This document shows positions 55,925 to 64,000 of a stretch of DNA of 64,000 nucleotides, piece by piece; position 1 is the stretch's first letter, and every line of letters starts with the position of its first letter. The translations under genes were made by a program, and so were the position numbers. The DNA is taken from contig NZ_MZXW01000055.1 of the NCBI RefSeq assembly GCF_004123905.1, positions 62,001-126,000 of the forward strand, written 5' to 3'. Origin of the DNA: Bradyrhizobium betae (lineage in GTDB: Bacteria > Pseudomonadota > Alphaproteobacteria > Rhizobiales > Xanthobacteraceae). The notes beneath the pieces are model-generated. The model was not told the DNA's origin and did not search any database. It saw only the letters and a program-made list of their open reading frames with translations.

Positions 55925-57379
55925 TTACGGCGTCACCGCTCCGCGGCTAACGGCGCGCGGGGCGGTCAGCTCTTTCCATGTCGAATTGGCGACATGCACC
56001 GGCGAGAACGCCGGACGTTCGACATAATGGCCGTCGCCGGCTTCGGCGCGCAAATCGCCGTCCTTCCAGACGACGCGGCCGCGCGAGAGTGTCGCGGCTG
56101 GCCCGCCGGTGCAGGCAAAGCCTTCGAACACGTTGTAATCGATCCGGCTCATCTGCCGCTTCGCGCTGATGGTCTTGCTTGCCCTGGGGTCCCACACCAC
56201 GATATCGGCATCCGAACCGACGGCGACTGCGCCCTTGCGCGGATAGATGTTGAGGATGCGGGCGATGTTCGCCGACGTTACCGCGACGAATTCCTCTTTC
56301 GTCAGCCGTCCCGTGGCGACGCCGGCGGTCCACAACAGCGCGAGCCGATCTTCGAGGCCGCCGGTGCCGTTCGGGATCTTTCTGAAGTCGCCGAGCCCGA
56401 ACCGCTTCTGCTCGGTGGTGAAGGCGCAGTGGTCGGTCGCGACCACCTGGAGTGAGCCGGCTTGCAGGCCGGCCCAGAGACTATCCTGATGCGATCTGTC
56501 GCGGAACGGCGGCGACATCACGCGCTGGGCGGAGTGATTCCAGTCCTTGTTCTGATATTCGCGCTCGTCGAGCAGCAGATGCTGGATCAGCGGCTCGCCA
56601 TAGACCCGTTTTCCCGCTGCCCGCGCCCGCGCGATCGCCTCATGCGCTTCGCGGCAGCTGGTGTGCACGATGTAGACAGGCGTGCCCGTCATATCGGCGA
56701 TCATGATGGCGCGGTTGGTGGCCTCGCCCTCGACCTCAGGCGGCCGTGAATAGGCGTGGCCCTCGGGGCCGGTGACGCCGCGCGCCATCAACGCCTCCTG
56801 CATCAGTGCGACCACGTCGCCGTTCTCGGCGTGCACCACCGGCATGGCGCCGAGATGGGCGCAGCGCGCGAACGAGTTGTAGAGCTCGTCGTCGTTCACC
56901 ATCAGCGCGCCCTTGTAGGCCATGAAGTGCTTGAAGGTGTTGATGCCGTAGGTTTTGACCACGGTCTCCATCTCGTCATGGATCTGCTTCGACCAAGACG
57001 TCACCGCCATGTGGAAGCCGTAGTCGCTCGCCGCCTTCTCGGATTTGCGCCGCCATTCCTGATAGGCCGCGAGCATCGACTGGCCGGGATCGGGCAGGCA
57101 GAAATCCACCACCATGGTGGTGCCGCCGGTCAGCGCCGCCTTGGTTCCGGATTCGAAATCGTCGGCGGTCACCGTGCCCATGAACGGCATTTCGAGATGG
57201 GTGTGCGGATCGATCCCGCCCGGGATGATGTAGGCGCCGCCGGCATCGACGATCTCGGTGCCCGTCGGTGCGTCGAGCGATGTTCCGACCGCGACGATGG
57301 TCTCGCCGTCGATCAGCACGTCCGCACGGCGCGAATGATCGTGATTGACGACGGTGCCGCCGCGGATGAGGAGGGGCAT
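55925..57379 (-). CDS. hydA: D-hydantoinase/dihydropyrimidinase
   Basis: A 484-residue metal-dependent cyclic amidohydrolase. Zinc ligands are His59 and His61 (GGIDPHTHLEMPF). The carboxylated Lys is probably K156 (HFMAYKGALMVND). Further His and the Asp follow in VHAENGDVV, VYIVHTSCREAHEAI and VVATDHCAFT. It opens dihydropyrimidine or hydantoin rings in pyrimidine breakdown. Partner genes of that pathway are not in the window. Confidence 0.95.
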   Translation of the reverse strand: MPLLIRGGTVVNHDHSRRADVLIDGETIVAVGTSLDAPTGTEIVDAGGAYIIPGGIDPHTHLEMPFMGTVTADDFESGTKAALTGGTTMVVDFCLPDPGQSMLAAYQEWRRKSEKAASDYGFHMAVTSWSKQIHDEMETVVKTYGINTFKHFMAYKGALMVNDDELYNSFARCAHLGAMPVVHAENGDVVALMQEALMARGVTGPEGHAYSRPPEVEGEATNRAIMIADMTGTPVYIVHTSCREAHEAIARARAAGKRVYGEPLIQHLLLDEREYQNKDWNHSAQRVMSPPFRDRSHQDSLWAGLQAGSLQVVATDHCAFTTEQKRFGLGDFRKIPNGTGGLEDRLALLWTAGVATGRLTKEEFVAVTSANIARILNIYPRKGAVAVGSDADIVVWDPRASKTISAKRQMSRIDYNVFEGFACTGGPAATLSRGRVVWKDGDLRAEAGDGHYVERPAFSPVHVANSTWKELTAPRAVSRGAVTP

Positions 57380-57451
57380 GGGAGGCTCCGAAAGAGAGGA
57401 CGAGACGCCGCGAAAGCTAAGCGTGCTGCCCGCGATGCGACAGACGAAATT

Positions 57452-58075
57452 TTAGTCAGGCGATGCGGCTAGCTCGCTCGCGCGAATCAAGCCGTCGATC
57501 ATCGCGCGCACGAGGCCCGCGATCTCCTTGCGGAGCGCCGGCAGGGGAACGGCGACCAGCCTCTGCTCCAGTCCCAGTGCCACCATGCCATGCACGGCCG
57601 AGAACAGGCTGCGTGCGGTGATGCCGAGCTCCTCCGTCCCGCGCTCCGGAAACAACGCCGCCAGCGGCTTATAGATGTGGCGGAACAACTGCAATTGGTC
57701 ATCGACCGACCAGTCGGGCAGGGCCTTGTCGGCCTCCATGCGGTGCTCGAACATTGCGCGCCAGAGTTCGAGATTTTCCGCTGCGAAATCGCAATAGGCA
57801 ATTGCGATGCGGACCAGCATCTGCTGGGGCGAGTGCTCGGCCGTTTCCGCGGCGCTGAGTGTCTCGTCGAGCCGACGCAGTGTGCGCGAGCCGACACGCA
57901 GGACGAGCTCGTCCACATCCGCGACGAGATTGTAGACCGCGCCGTTGGCACAGCCGATTTCACGGGCCAAATCGCGGGTTTTTAAGCCCGCCAATCCGCG
58001 GCTCGCGATCATCCGCTCAGCCGCCTGGATCAGGTCGGCCCGCAGTTTCTCTCGACGCTCCAAGGCTTTAGTCAT
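57452..58075 (-). CDS. TetR-family transcriptional repressor
   Basis: A 207-residue TetR regulator. The N-terminal helix-turn-helix is LIQAAERMIASRGLAGLKTR, then IGCANGAVYNLVADVDELVL. The ligand-binding part covers about 70-200. It is divergent from the pspA-like gene, and three palindromes TGARC-N3-GYTCA lie between them, so it probably represses the pspA/yiaA operon and itself. Confidence 0.93.
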   Translation of the reverse strand: MTKALERREKLRADLIQAAERMIASRGLAGLKTRDLAREIGCANGAVYNLVADVDELVLRVGSRTLRRLDETLSAAETAEHSPQQMLVRIAIAYCDFAAENLELWRAMFEHRMEADKALPDWSVDDQLQLFRHIYKPLAALFPERGTEELGITARSLFSAVHGMVALGLEQRLVAVPLPALRKEIAGLVRAMIDGLIRASELAASPD

Positions 58076-58091
58076 TCGTTAACCAAATTCA

Positions 58092-58162
58092 TGAGCGTCG
58101 CTCAGAAATTTATTGAACGATGTTCAAGTTCGTTGCTACAAAGTATGTGTGAGCAACGCTCA
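58092..58162. promoter_or_regulatory. three TetR operator candidates, TGARC-N3-GYTCA
   Basis: TGAGCGTCGCTCA at 58092-58104, TGAACGATGTTCA at 58114-58126 and TGAGCAACGCTCA at 58150-58162 are near-identical 13-base palindromes. Their centres are 22 and 36 bases apart. The first lies 17 bases before the TetR start and the last lies 17 bases before the pspA-like start. Position and symmetry point to the TetR protein as the binder. Confidence 0.8.
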
Positions 58163-58178
58163 TAACAGGGAGCTGCAG

Positions 58179-58874
58179 ATGTTCAAGACCGTAGTGACAC
58201 TTTTCCGCGGCAGCGTTGCCGCCGCAGGCGAGGAGCTGGAGGACCGCACGGCCCTTCTGATCCTTGATCAGCAGATGCGCGACGCGGCCGCCGCCGTCGA
58301 GCGCAGCAAGCGGACGCTGGCGCTGGCGATCGCCCAGGACCAGCAGGAGGGACGCAAGCTCGAGGCGACCGTTGCCCGCATCGCCGATCTCGAGACCCGC
58401 GCGGTTGCGGCGCTCGACGGTGGCCGCGAGGATCTCGCCAAGGACGCCGCCGAAGCCATCGCGGGCCTCGAGGCCGATCGCGATGCGGCGCTGACGGCCC
58501 GCGCACTGTTCGCGACCGAGATCATCAGGCTGAAGCGGCACGTCGCAAACGCGCAGGCCCGCATCACCGAGCTCGACCGCGGCCGCCGTGTCGCCCGCGC
58601 TTCGGAGGCGGTCCGCTCGCTCCGCCGCAGCGGCATCGAGGCGGCGAGGCCCTACGAATCTACGCTGCCGGAAGCGGAGAGCACCTTGCGGCGTCTGCGC
58701 GATCGCCAGATGGAGGCCCAAGCTGCCGATGACGCGCTGGTCGAGCTCGATGCGGCCTCAGGTCCGCTCGCCACCGCCGAGAAACTCGCCGAGCAGGGCT
58801 TTGGCCCCCGGCTCAAGACGACCGCCGACGACGTGCTGGCGCGGTTGAAGTCCAAGCGCATGCCGACGGCCTGA
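58179..58874 (+). CDS. PspA/IM30-family membrane-stress protein
   Basis: A 231-residue coiled-coil protein. The N-terminus MFKTVVTLFRGSVAAAGEEL is the amphipathic membrane-binding helix of PspA. Long helices with heptad character follow (DQQMRDAAAAVERSKRTLAL, then DLETRAVAALDGGREDLAKD). PspA-type proteins form rods on the inner membrane to protect it. The control is by a TetR protein here, not by PspF. It is followed by a YiaA-type gene after 54 bases. I used the ATG at 58179, with GGGAG upstream. Confidence 0.88.
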   Translation: MFKTVVTLFRGSVAAAGEELEDRTALLILDQQMRDAAAAVERSKRTLALAIAQDQQEGRKLEATVARIADLETRAVAALDGGREDLAKDAAEAIAGLEADRDAALTARALFATEIIRLKRHVANAQARITELDRGRRVARASEAVRSLRRSGIEAARPYESTLPEAESTLRRLRDRQMEAQAADDALVELDAASGPLATAEKLAEQGFGPRLKTTADDVLARLKSKRMPTA

Positions 58875-58928
58875 TCTCAAGCCTCATCTTTCAAACCTCA
58901 TCATCATTTGAGCCTACAGGAGACCACC

Positions 58929-59204
58929 ATGAACCAGAACGGCCAACCCCACAGCGGCGCCTGGGTGACCTTCACCTACGCGTCCTTCGCAGCCTCCGCA
59001 TTCCTTGTCGCCATCGGCATCTTCTTCCTGCCGATCGACCTCTGGATGAAGGGCTATCTCACCATGGGCATCGTGATGCTGATCCAGACCTGTATCGCCC
59101 TGACCAAGACCGTCCGCGACAATCACGAGAGCAGCCGGATGGTGAACCGCATCGAGGATGCCAAGGCCGAACGTCTGCTGATGGAAGTCTCCAAGGCGGC
59201 TTAA
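58929..59204 (+). CDS. YiaA/YiaB-family inner-membrane protein
   Basis: A 91-residue protein with two hydrophobic segments (about 12-33 and 40-60) and a short charged C-terminus (RIEDAKAERLLMEVSKAA). The YiaAB two-helix core is visible as WVTFTYASFAASAFLVAIG and KGYLTMGIVMLIQTCIALT. A GGAG site precedes the ATG. It is the second gene of the pspA-like operon, 54 bases on, so it likely works in the same membrane-stress response. Confidence 0.9.
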   Translation: MNQNGQPHSGAWVTFTYASFAASAFLVAIGIFFLPIDLWMKGYLTMGIVMLIQTCIALTKTVRDNHESSRMVNRIEDAKAERLLMEVSKAA

Positions 59205-59411
59205 AGGCCGAGACCATACGCAAAGCGGTGGAGCAGTTTGCTCCGCCGCTTCCGCGCGGAAACGCGTTCAAGCCTCATATCGCGCCTGCGAAATGCAACC
59301 GAGCCATGACGGATCGCGCGGCTGCGCTCCCTTGCGCGGTGGCGGCAGCCGGAGCACTCTGCGCAGGCGGCGCACAAGAACGCTGCCAATAAGATTGCGC
59401 GAGGAAGCTCC

Positions 59412-60476
59412 ATGGCGGTGACGCGGATCGACTGCGACATCCATCCGGCGGTTGGTGGCACGCGCACGACGCTGCTTCCCTATCTCAGCGATCACTGGAA
59501 AGAGCAGGTGGCAAGCCGCGCCATCGACGGGCTCGATCTCACCTCCTATCCGCCGAGCATGCCGCTGTCAGGCCGCGCCGATTGGCGGCCGAGCAACGGC
59601 ACCAAGCCCGGCTCCGACCTTGCCATGGTGCAGAAAGGCGCGTTCGAGCAACTCGGCGCCAGCCACGCCATCCTCAACGTGCTCTATGGCGCGCAGGCCG
59701 TGTTCGATGCCTACATGGCGGCCGACTTCTGCAAGGCGATCAACGACTGGATCGCCGCCGAATGGCTGTCGCGCGATCCTCGCCTGCGAGCGTCCATCGT
59801 CGTGCCGATGCAGGACCCGGATCTGGCGATCGAGGAGATCGAGCGCCGTGCCGGCGACGTCAGGTTCGTCTCCATCCTCGTGCTGGCGCAGGGCGAGACG
59901 CTGCTGGGACGACGGCATTTCTGGCCGGTCTATCGGCTCGCGGAGAAATACAAGCTGCCGCTCGCGATCCACGCCGGCACGCAATATCGGCAGGCGCCGA
60001 GCTCGGCCGGCTGGCCGTCGCATCGCTACGAATATTACTTCGTCGAGGCACAGGCGTTTCAGGCGCAGATATTGAGCCTGATCTATGAGGGTGTGTTCGG
60101 AAAATTTCCTGATCTCAAGGTCGTGTTGATGGAATCAGGCGTCAGCTGGCTGCCGGCCTTCATGTGGCGCGCCAACAAGACCTGGCGCGGGGTGCGGGTC
60201 GAGGTGCCCTGGGTCGAGCGCGAGCCTGCCGCGATCATCCGCGACAATTTCCGCGTCACCATGCAGCCGTTTGATGCGCCCGCTGATACCAAGAGCGTCG
60301 AGGAGATCATCGACCAAATCGGCTCCGAAGAGATGTTCTTGTTCGCGTCCGACTATCCGCACTGGCAGTTCGACGGTGACGATCCCATTCCGCCGAACCT
60401 GCCGAAGAGCATCATCGACAAAATGTGCGTCGACAATCCGCTGGAGACGTTTCCGCGGTTGTCGCTGGCTAATTAA
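59412..60476 (+). CDS. amidohydrolase-family enzyme (first of two)
   Basis: A 354-residue metal-dependent hydrolase or decarboxylase of the Amidohydro_2 barrel family. The first metal site is TRIDCDIHPAVGG and the last Asp is in FLFASDYPHWQFDGD. The middle carries LPLAIHAGTQYRQAP. Members include aminocarboxymuconate decarboxylases and other ring-acid enzymes. It starts an operon with a second, related hydrolase (15-base gap) and a Rieske gene. An AGGAAG site precedes the ATG. Confidence 0.9.
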   Translation: MAVTRIDCDIHPAVGGTRTTLLPYLSDHWKEQVASRAIDGLDLTSYPPSMPLSGRADWRPSNGTKPGSDLAMVQKGAFEQLGASHAILNVLYGAQAVFDAYMAADFCKAINDWIAAEWLSRDPRLRASIVVPMQDPDLAIEEIERRAGDVRFVSILVLAQGETLLGRRHFWPVYRLAEKYKLPLAIHAGTQYRQAPSSAGWPSHRYEYYFVEAQAFQAQILSLIYEGVFGKFPDLKVVLMESGVSWLPAFMWRANKTWRGVRVEVPWVEREPAAIIRDNFRVTMQPFDAPADTKSVEEIIDQIGSEEMFLFASDYPHWQFDGDDPIPPNLPKSIIDKMCVDNPLETFPRLSLAN

Positions 60477-60491
60477 TTCTGGAGGTTTCGC

Positions 60492-61604
60492 ATGAGTGAG
60501 GTCATCGACCGTCCGTTGCGCGACGACGAGAAGCCGGCGGCCTCGCGGCTGCGTATCATCGATTGCGACGTGCATCCGAGCCTGCGATCGACGGACGATC
60601 TCAATGAGTTCCTGCCGAAACGTTGGCAGCAGCACTTGAGAGAATATGGCAGCCATCTGCGCACGCCGTATCTGTTCACGACACCCTATCCGCGCTCGTC
60701 GCCGCTGATCGCGCGGCGCGATGCCTGGCCGCCGACCGGCGGACCGCCCGGTTCCGATCTCGCCTTCATGCAGAAGCAGCACCTCGATCCGCTCGACGTC
60801 GAGTTCGGGATCTTGCAGGTGCTCGATCTCTTCATCTTCTCGCAGCAGAACCTCGAATTCGGTGCCGCGATCCAGCGCGCCATCAACGACTGGCAGCTGG
60901 CGTTCTGGTCACACCGCGATCCCCGCCTGAAGGCCTCGATCCTGGTCGGACAGGATGGCGTGGACCTCGCGATCGCCGAGATCGAGCGTTGCGCGAAAAT
61001 CGGCGAGTACATCCAGATCAACGTCTCGCCGCGGGCCAACGAGCCGCTCGGCCGCCGCCGCTATTGGCCGATTTATGAGCGCGCGCAAGAACTCGACCTG
61101 CCGCTCGGCATTCACGTCGGCGGCTATGGTGGCCACGCGCCCACCGGCGGCGGCTGGCCGTCTTATTATGTCGAGGAGCATCAGTCCAATGCCCACACAA
61201 TCGCGGCGCAGCTTGCGAGCCTCGTCATCGAGGGCGTGCCGGAGCGGTTCCCGAAACTGAAGATCGTCTTCATCGAGGGCGGCTTCGGCTGGATCCCCTC
61301 GGCGGTCTGGCGCATGGACCAGCACTTTGAACGTTTCCGCAGCGAAGTGCCGCATCTGAAACGCAAGCCGTCGGAATATGTGCGTGAAAACTTCTGGTTC
61401 ACGACGCAGCCGATCGACGAGCCGGATGAGGCGCGGCATCTGCGGTCGCTGATCGAATGGGTCGGCATCGATCGTCTGCTGTTCTCGTCGGACTATCCGC
61501 ACTGGGACTTTGACGATCCGCGCTTCGCCTTCAAGACGCCGCTGACGGAGGCGGAGCGGAAGAAGATCTTCCGCACCAACGCGCGCGCTGTCTACAAGTT
61601 CTGA
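60492..61604 (+). CDS. amidohydrolase-family enzyme (second of two)
   Basis: A 370-residue paralogue of the preceding enzyme. The metal sites read RIIDCDVHPSLRS and LLFSSDYPHWDFDDP, with LPLGIHVGGYGGHAP in the middle. Both copies keep the DxH start and the late Asp, so both look active. A GGAGG site lies eight bases before the ATG. The pair may be two subunits of one enzyme or act on successive substrates. Confidence 0.9.
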   Translation: MSEVIDRPLRDDEKPAASRLRIIDCDVHPSLRSTDDLNEFLPKRWQQHLREYGSHLRTPYLFTTPYPRSSPLIARRDAWPPTGGPPGSDLAFMQKQHLDPLDVEFGILQVLDLFIFSQQNLEFGAAIQRAINDWQLAFWSHRDPRLKASILVGQDGVDLAIAEIERCAKIGEYIQINVSPRANEPLGRRRYWPIYERAQELDLPLGIHVGGYGGHAPTGGGWPSYYVEEHQSNAHTIAAQLASLVIEGVPERFPKLKIVFIEGGFGWIPSAVWRMDQHFERFRSEVPHLKRKPSEYVRENFWFTTQPIDEPDEARHLRSLIEWVGIDRLLFSSDYPHWDFDDPRFAFKTPLTEAERKKIFRTNARAVYKF

Positions 61605-61611
61605 GCTCCGC

Positions 61612-62025
61612 ATGGCCCGTCACATCGTCGCGACCACCTCGGAGATCCCGCCCGGCGGCAACAAGGTCGTCGATATCGCCGGCCGCGATATCGTCGTGTT
61701 CCATGTCAATGGCGAGTTCTTCGCGCTGCTGAACCGCTGCCCGCACGAGGGCGCGCCGCTGGAGAAGGCCGCCTGCGTGGCGCGGCTGACCTCGCCCGAG
61801 CCCGGCGTCTACGAGCGCTCGCGCGTCGGCGAGATGCTGCGCTGTCCCTGGCACGGCTGGGAGTTCGACATGCGCAACGGCCAGTCCTGGTTCGACCCGA
61901 ACCGCGTCAAGATCCGGTCATATCCCGTCGCGGTGGAACGCGGCGACGAGCTCCAGAAGGGGCCGTATGTGGCCGAGACCTTTGCGGTGCATGTCGAAGA
62001 CTCTTATGTGATTGTGGAGGTCTGA
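61612..62025 (+). CDS. Rieske [2Fe-2S] ferredoxin-type protein
   Basis: A 137-residue Rieske protein. Cluster ligands are CPHEGAPL and, after an insertion of about 28 residues, CPWHGWEFD. It is soluble, as in electron carriers for oxygenases. It begins 7 bases after the second amidohydrolase stop. No oxygenase or reductase gene is in the window, so the electron acceptor is unknown. Confidence 0.93.
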   Translation: MARHIVATTSEIPPGGNKVVDIAGRDIVVFHVNGEFFALLNRCPHEGAPLEKAACVARLTSPEPGVYERSRVGEMLRCPWHGWEFDMRNGQSWFDPNRVKIRSYPVAVERGDELQKGPYVAETFAVHVEDSYVIVEV

Positions 62026-62098
62026 GCCGGCATTGCCGATTGAGATTCCAACGCAGGTGCGTTATGGCTCTCGCGCTTTCCAGAGGCGGAGATGAGCT

Positions 62099-62305
62099 TT
62101 GTCGAAACAGTCCCTGCGTGAAGAGGCCGAGCGCCTGATCCGCGAATCGATGGAAAAGAAGACCATCGTCGTGAAGCAGGGCTCGACCCGTATCGAGGCC
62201 GTTTGCGGCAAGTGCGGCGCGCCAAACCGGGTCCAGGCGGAAAAGGGCCAGAGCCGCGTCAAGTTTGCCTGCAAGAATTGCGGGCATCAGCAAGAGACGC
62301 TGTAG
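62099..62305 (+). CDS. small zinc-ribbon protein
   Basis: A 68-residue protein that probably starts at TTG (62099), with a GGCGGAG site upstream. A helical N-terminus (SLREEAERLIRESMEKKTIV) precedes a zinc ribbon with CGKCGAPNR and CKNCGHQQ. Four Cys are in two CxxC pairs. Its function is unknown; close relatives occur in related genomes from memory. Confidence 0.75.
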   Translation: MSKQSLREEAERLIRESMEKKTIVVKQGSTRIEAVCGKCGAPNRVQAEKGQSRVKFACKNCGHQQETL

Positions 62306-62763
62306 GTCTCAGCCCGAAGACCGGGCGCACCTCGCGAATGCGGTGACGATTCATTCCGATCGCATCGCGCGTTAACTGCGACGATGTCCGTTGCGCTTGA
62401 TGGCCCTGAGGATTGCCGACCCGGCCTTGTGGCCGGATTGCGACGCGCGGACGATGTCGGCGCCGCGTCCGATCCGGCATCAGGCGAGGCGGCGTCACGG
62501 CGGAAATGACGGTGGCGTTCGTCAGGGTCGAGCTGACCAGCCGTTGACGGTCGAAGCCGATGAACTTGGTGCCGTAGCGACGGTTGAGCCGCGCGTAGAT
62601 CGAGCGCATCAGCAAATCCTCGGATCGCAATCAGAAATCGAAAAAAATCTCGAACGTCCGGGCTGGTCGCGTGGCGGCGTGCCGGCCGGATTGCAAAATT
62701 GACGCATCTGGGGATCGACGATAACCTGCAACCTTTGGTCGTGTCGAGGGTGAGGGCCCGGCG
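62306..62763. other. intergenic region before the S53 peptidase
   Basis: I see no supported gene. A minus-strand frame up to 62630 begins with text (MRSIYARLNRRYGTKFIGFD) that looks protein-like for about 45 residues and then becomes Arg/Pro-rich, so it may be a gene remnant, but I cannot name it. The right end should hold the peptidase promoter. Confidence 0.35.
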
Positions 62764-64000
62764 ATGGTATCACGTGCAAGGACGGGTGCCGCGTCGCGGC
62801 ATGTTGGCAGCCGGATGCGTCGTCAAGCTGCAACTGCGAAACAGCTGGTCGTCGTGCGGGACAGCGCGCGTGTGCGTCAGAAGGGCGCGAAGCGCCTGAG
62901 GGACGCCAGCCCGCAGCAGCGGGTTGACGTGACCCTGACGCTGCGCGGGCCGAAGCTGCCGGACGCGGCAGTTTTCGCGAGGCGCCCGCCGTCGCTGGCA
63001 CAGTTCAGGGCGAAGTGCGGAGCCTCCAGGGCCGATGCCAACAAGGTCTCGCAGGTGTTGCGCAAGTTCGGGCTGAGCATCGATGAGGTCTCGCTCGAGA
63101 CGCGCAGCATGAAGGTGAGTGGCACTGTTGCCCAAATGGAGGAAGCCTTCCATCCCAACCTCGGGATCTACGAAAGTGCGAAGCAAGGCACGTTCCGCGA
63201 TCGCGAGGGCGAGTACGAGGTGCCCGCGGAACTTCAGCCGATCATCACCGCCGTGCTGGGATTTGGCGAACGGCGCGTCGCAGGCAGAAAGCCGTCGAAG
63301 ACGGCTGCAAAGGCGACACATCCTCTCAAGCCGTTCGCGCCGCAGGATATCGAGAATCATTATCGTTTTCCTCAGGGGCGAGGGGCTGGCCAGAGGATCG
63401 CGGTGGCGGAGTTCGGTGGCGGTTATTTTGCCGAAGACCTCGCCGCCTATTGCAAGTTGTTCGGTCGCGATCTGCCGACCGTGAAGCGCATCTCGATCGA
63501 TGCGCCGATCCGGAACCTCGCGCAGATGAATCGCCTGAAGCCCGCCCACCGGCGCGACGAAATCGGCTACACCGGCGAAGTGATGATGGACGTGCAGATT
63601 GTCGCGGGGCTGTGCCCGGAGGCAGAGATCCTGGTCTACTTCGCGAAAGACCATCAGAAGGGCTGGGTCGACCTGCTCAATCAGACCATCAAGGATCGGC
63701 CGGTGGCGCTTTCGATCAGCTGGGGCGCCGCGGAGGATTCCGGCGACTGGTCGAAGGCGGCGCTGAATGCGATCAACGAGCGGCTGCATCTGGCCGCGTT
63801 GCTCGGCATCACCGTTTGCTGCGCTTCGGGGGATGATGGGTCCGGCGACATGCAGACCGACAAGCGCGCGCATGTCGATTTTCCGGGCTCCAGTCCCTAT
63901 TCCCTGGCGGTCGGCGGCACCATGATTCGACACAAGGCCGGCAAGGCCGTCGAACAGACGTGGCGCGTCGGCAAGGGGCGGCGCATCCGTGACGTGGGTG
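62764..64000 (+). CDS. S53 (sedolisin/kumamolisin-type) peptidase, 3' end missing
   Basis: At least 412 residues, cut by the window end. A pro-domain (about 20-175; VTLTLRGPKLPDAAVFARRP, then VSLETRSMKVSGTVAQMEEA) leads into the catalytic domain. The Glu/Asp pair is in TGEVMMDVQIVAGLCPEAEI and the oxyanion Asp in CASGDDGSGD. The catalytic SGTS Ser lies beyond 64000. No clear signal peptide is seen. The ATG at 62764 has GAGGGTGAGG upstream; ATG at 62815 is an alternative. Such peptidases are acid-active serine proteases. Confidence 0.85.
   Translation, partial: MVSRARTGAASRHVGSRMRRQAATAKQLVVVRDSARVRQKGAKRLRDASPQQRVDVTLTLRGPKLPDAAVFARRPPSLAQFRAKCGASRADANKVSQVLRKFGLSIDEVSLETRSMKVSGTVAQMEEAFHPNLGIYESAKQGTFRDREGEYEVPAELQPIITAVLGFGERRVAGRKPSKTAAKATHPLKPFAPQDIENHYRFPQGRGAGQRIAVAEFGGGYFAEDLAAYCKLFGRDLPTVKRISIDAPIRNLAQMNRLKPAHRRDEIGYTGEVMMDVQIVAGLCPEAEILVYFAKDHQKGWVDLLNQTIKDRPVALSISWGAAEDSGDWSKAALNAINERLHLAALLGITVCCASGDDGSGDMQTDKRAHVDFPGSSPYSLAVGGTMIRHKAGKAVEQTWRVGKGRRIRDVG

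Overview
The window looks like a 64 kb stretch of chromosome from a high-G+C alphaproteobacterium of the Bradyrhizobium group. The call rests on protein style (HxlR, CpdR, DUF3606, Ala/Pro-rich secreted proteins, S53 peptidase), on a ROSE-like leader in front of a small heat-shock gene, on an alpha-r8/suhB-type small RNA, and on at least eight kinds of short palindromic intergenic repeat. The species is inferred, not proven. I see no transposase, integrase, phage, CRISPR or rRNA genes. One tRNA (Val, anticodon GAC) is present.

Layout. 0.2-2.7 kb: SPFH/NfeD membrane pair, then a divergent HxlR regulator and CMD-family gene with two operator-like palindromes. 2.8-5.8 kb: arabinose-5-phosphate isomerase-like gene divergent from an outer-membrane beta-barrel gene. 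6-12.3 kb: glutamate synthase gltB-gltD. 12.8-16.4 kb: secreted Ala/Pro-rich protein, two alpha/beta hydrolases and Hsp20 with an RNA-thermometer-like leader. 16.6-21.4 kb: large di-haem c-type cytochrome and a cyclase-TPR protein. 21.6-26.9 kb: LysE and TauE/SafE exporters, a LysR regulator, a lower-G+C orphan gene, an orphan TctC-type binding protein and a HisN-type phosphatase. 27.2 kb: suhB/MmgR-type sRNA with promoter and terminator. 27.4-36.4 kb: N-formylglutamate amidohydrolase, cpdR, tRNA-Val, NUDIX, hisC, an enolase-superfamily enzyme, a cyclase with a CxxCH sensor domain, and a Liv-type binding protein. 36.4-38.0 kb: gene-poor region with repeats, a decayed copy of a gene end, and two small ORFs.

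38.0-44.5 kb is the most interesting block. It is a same-strand run of a TRAP-type binding protein, a membrane GGDEF-EAL protein, an HlyD-type adaptor and a GT2 polysaccharide synthase ending in a PilZ domain. Read together it is a candidate solute-to-cyclic-di-GMP-to-exopolysaccharide pathway. 44.9-52.6 kb: a hydrolase-like protein that lacks its nucleophile serine, small secreted and Lys-rich proteins, a two-component system, a multi-pass membrane protein and a membrane-anchored GH3 enzyme. 52.6-57.4 kb: peptide-type binding protein, LysR/peroxiredoxin divergent pair, hydantoinase. 57.4-59.2 kb: TetR regulator facing a pspA-like/yiaA-like operon, with three matching palindromes between them. 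59.4-62.0 kb: two amidohydrolases and a Rieske ferredoxin in one operon. The window ends inside an S53 (sedolisin-type) peptidase gene.
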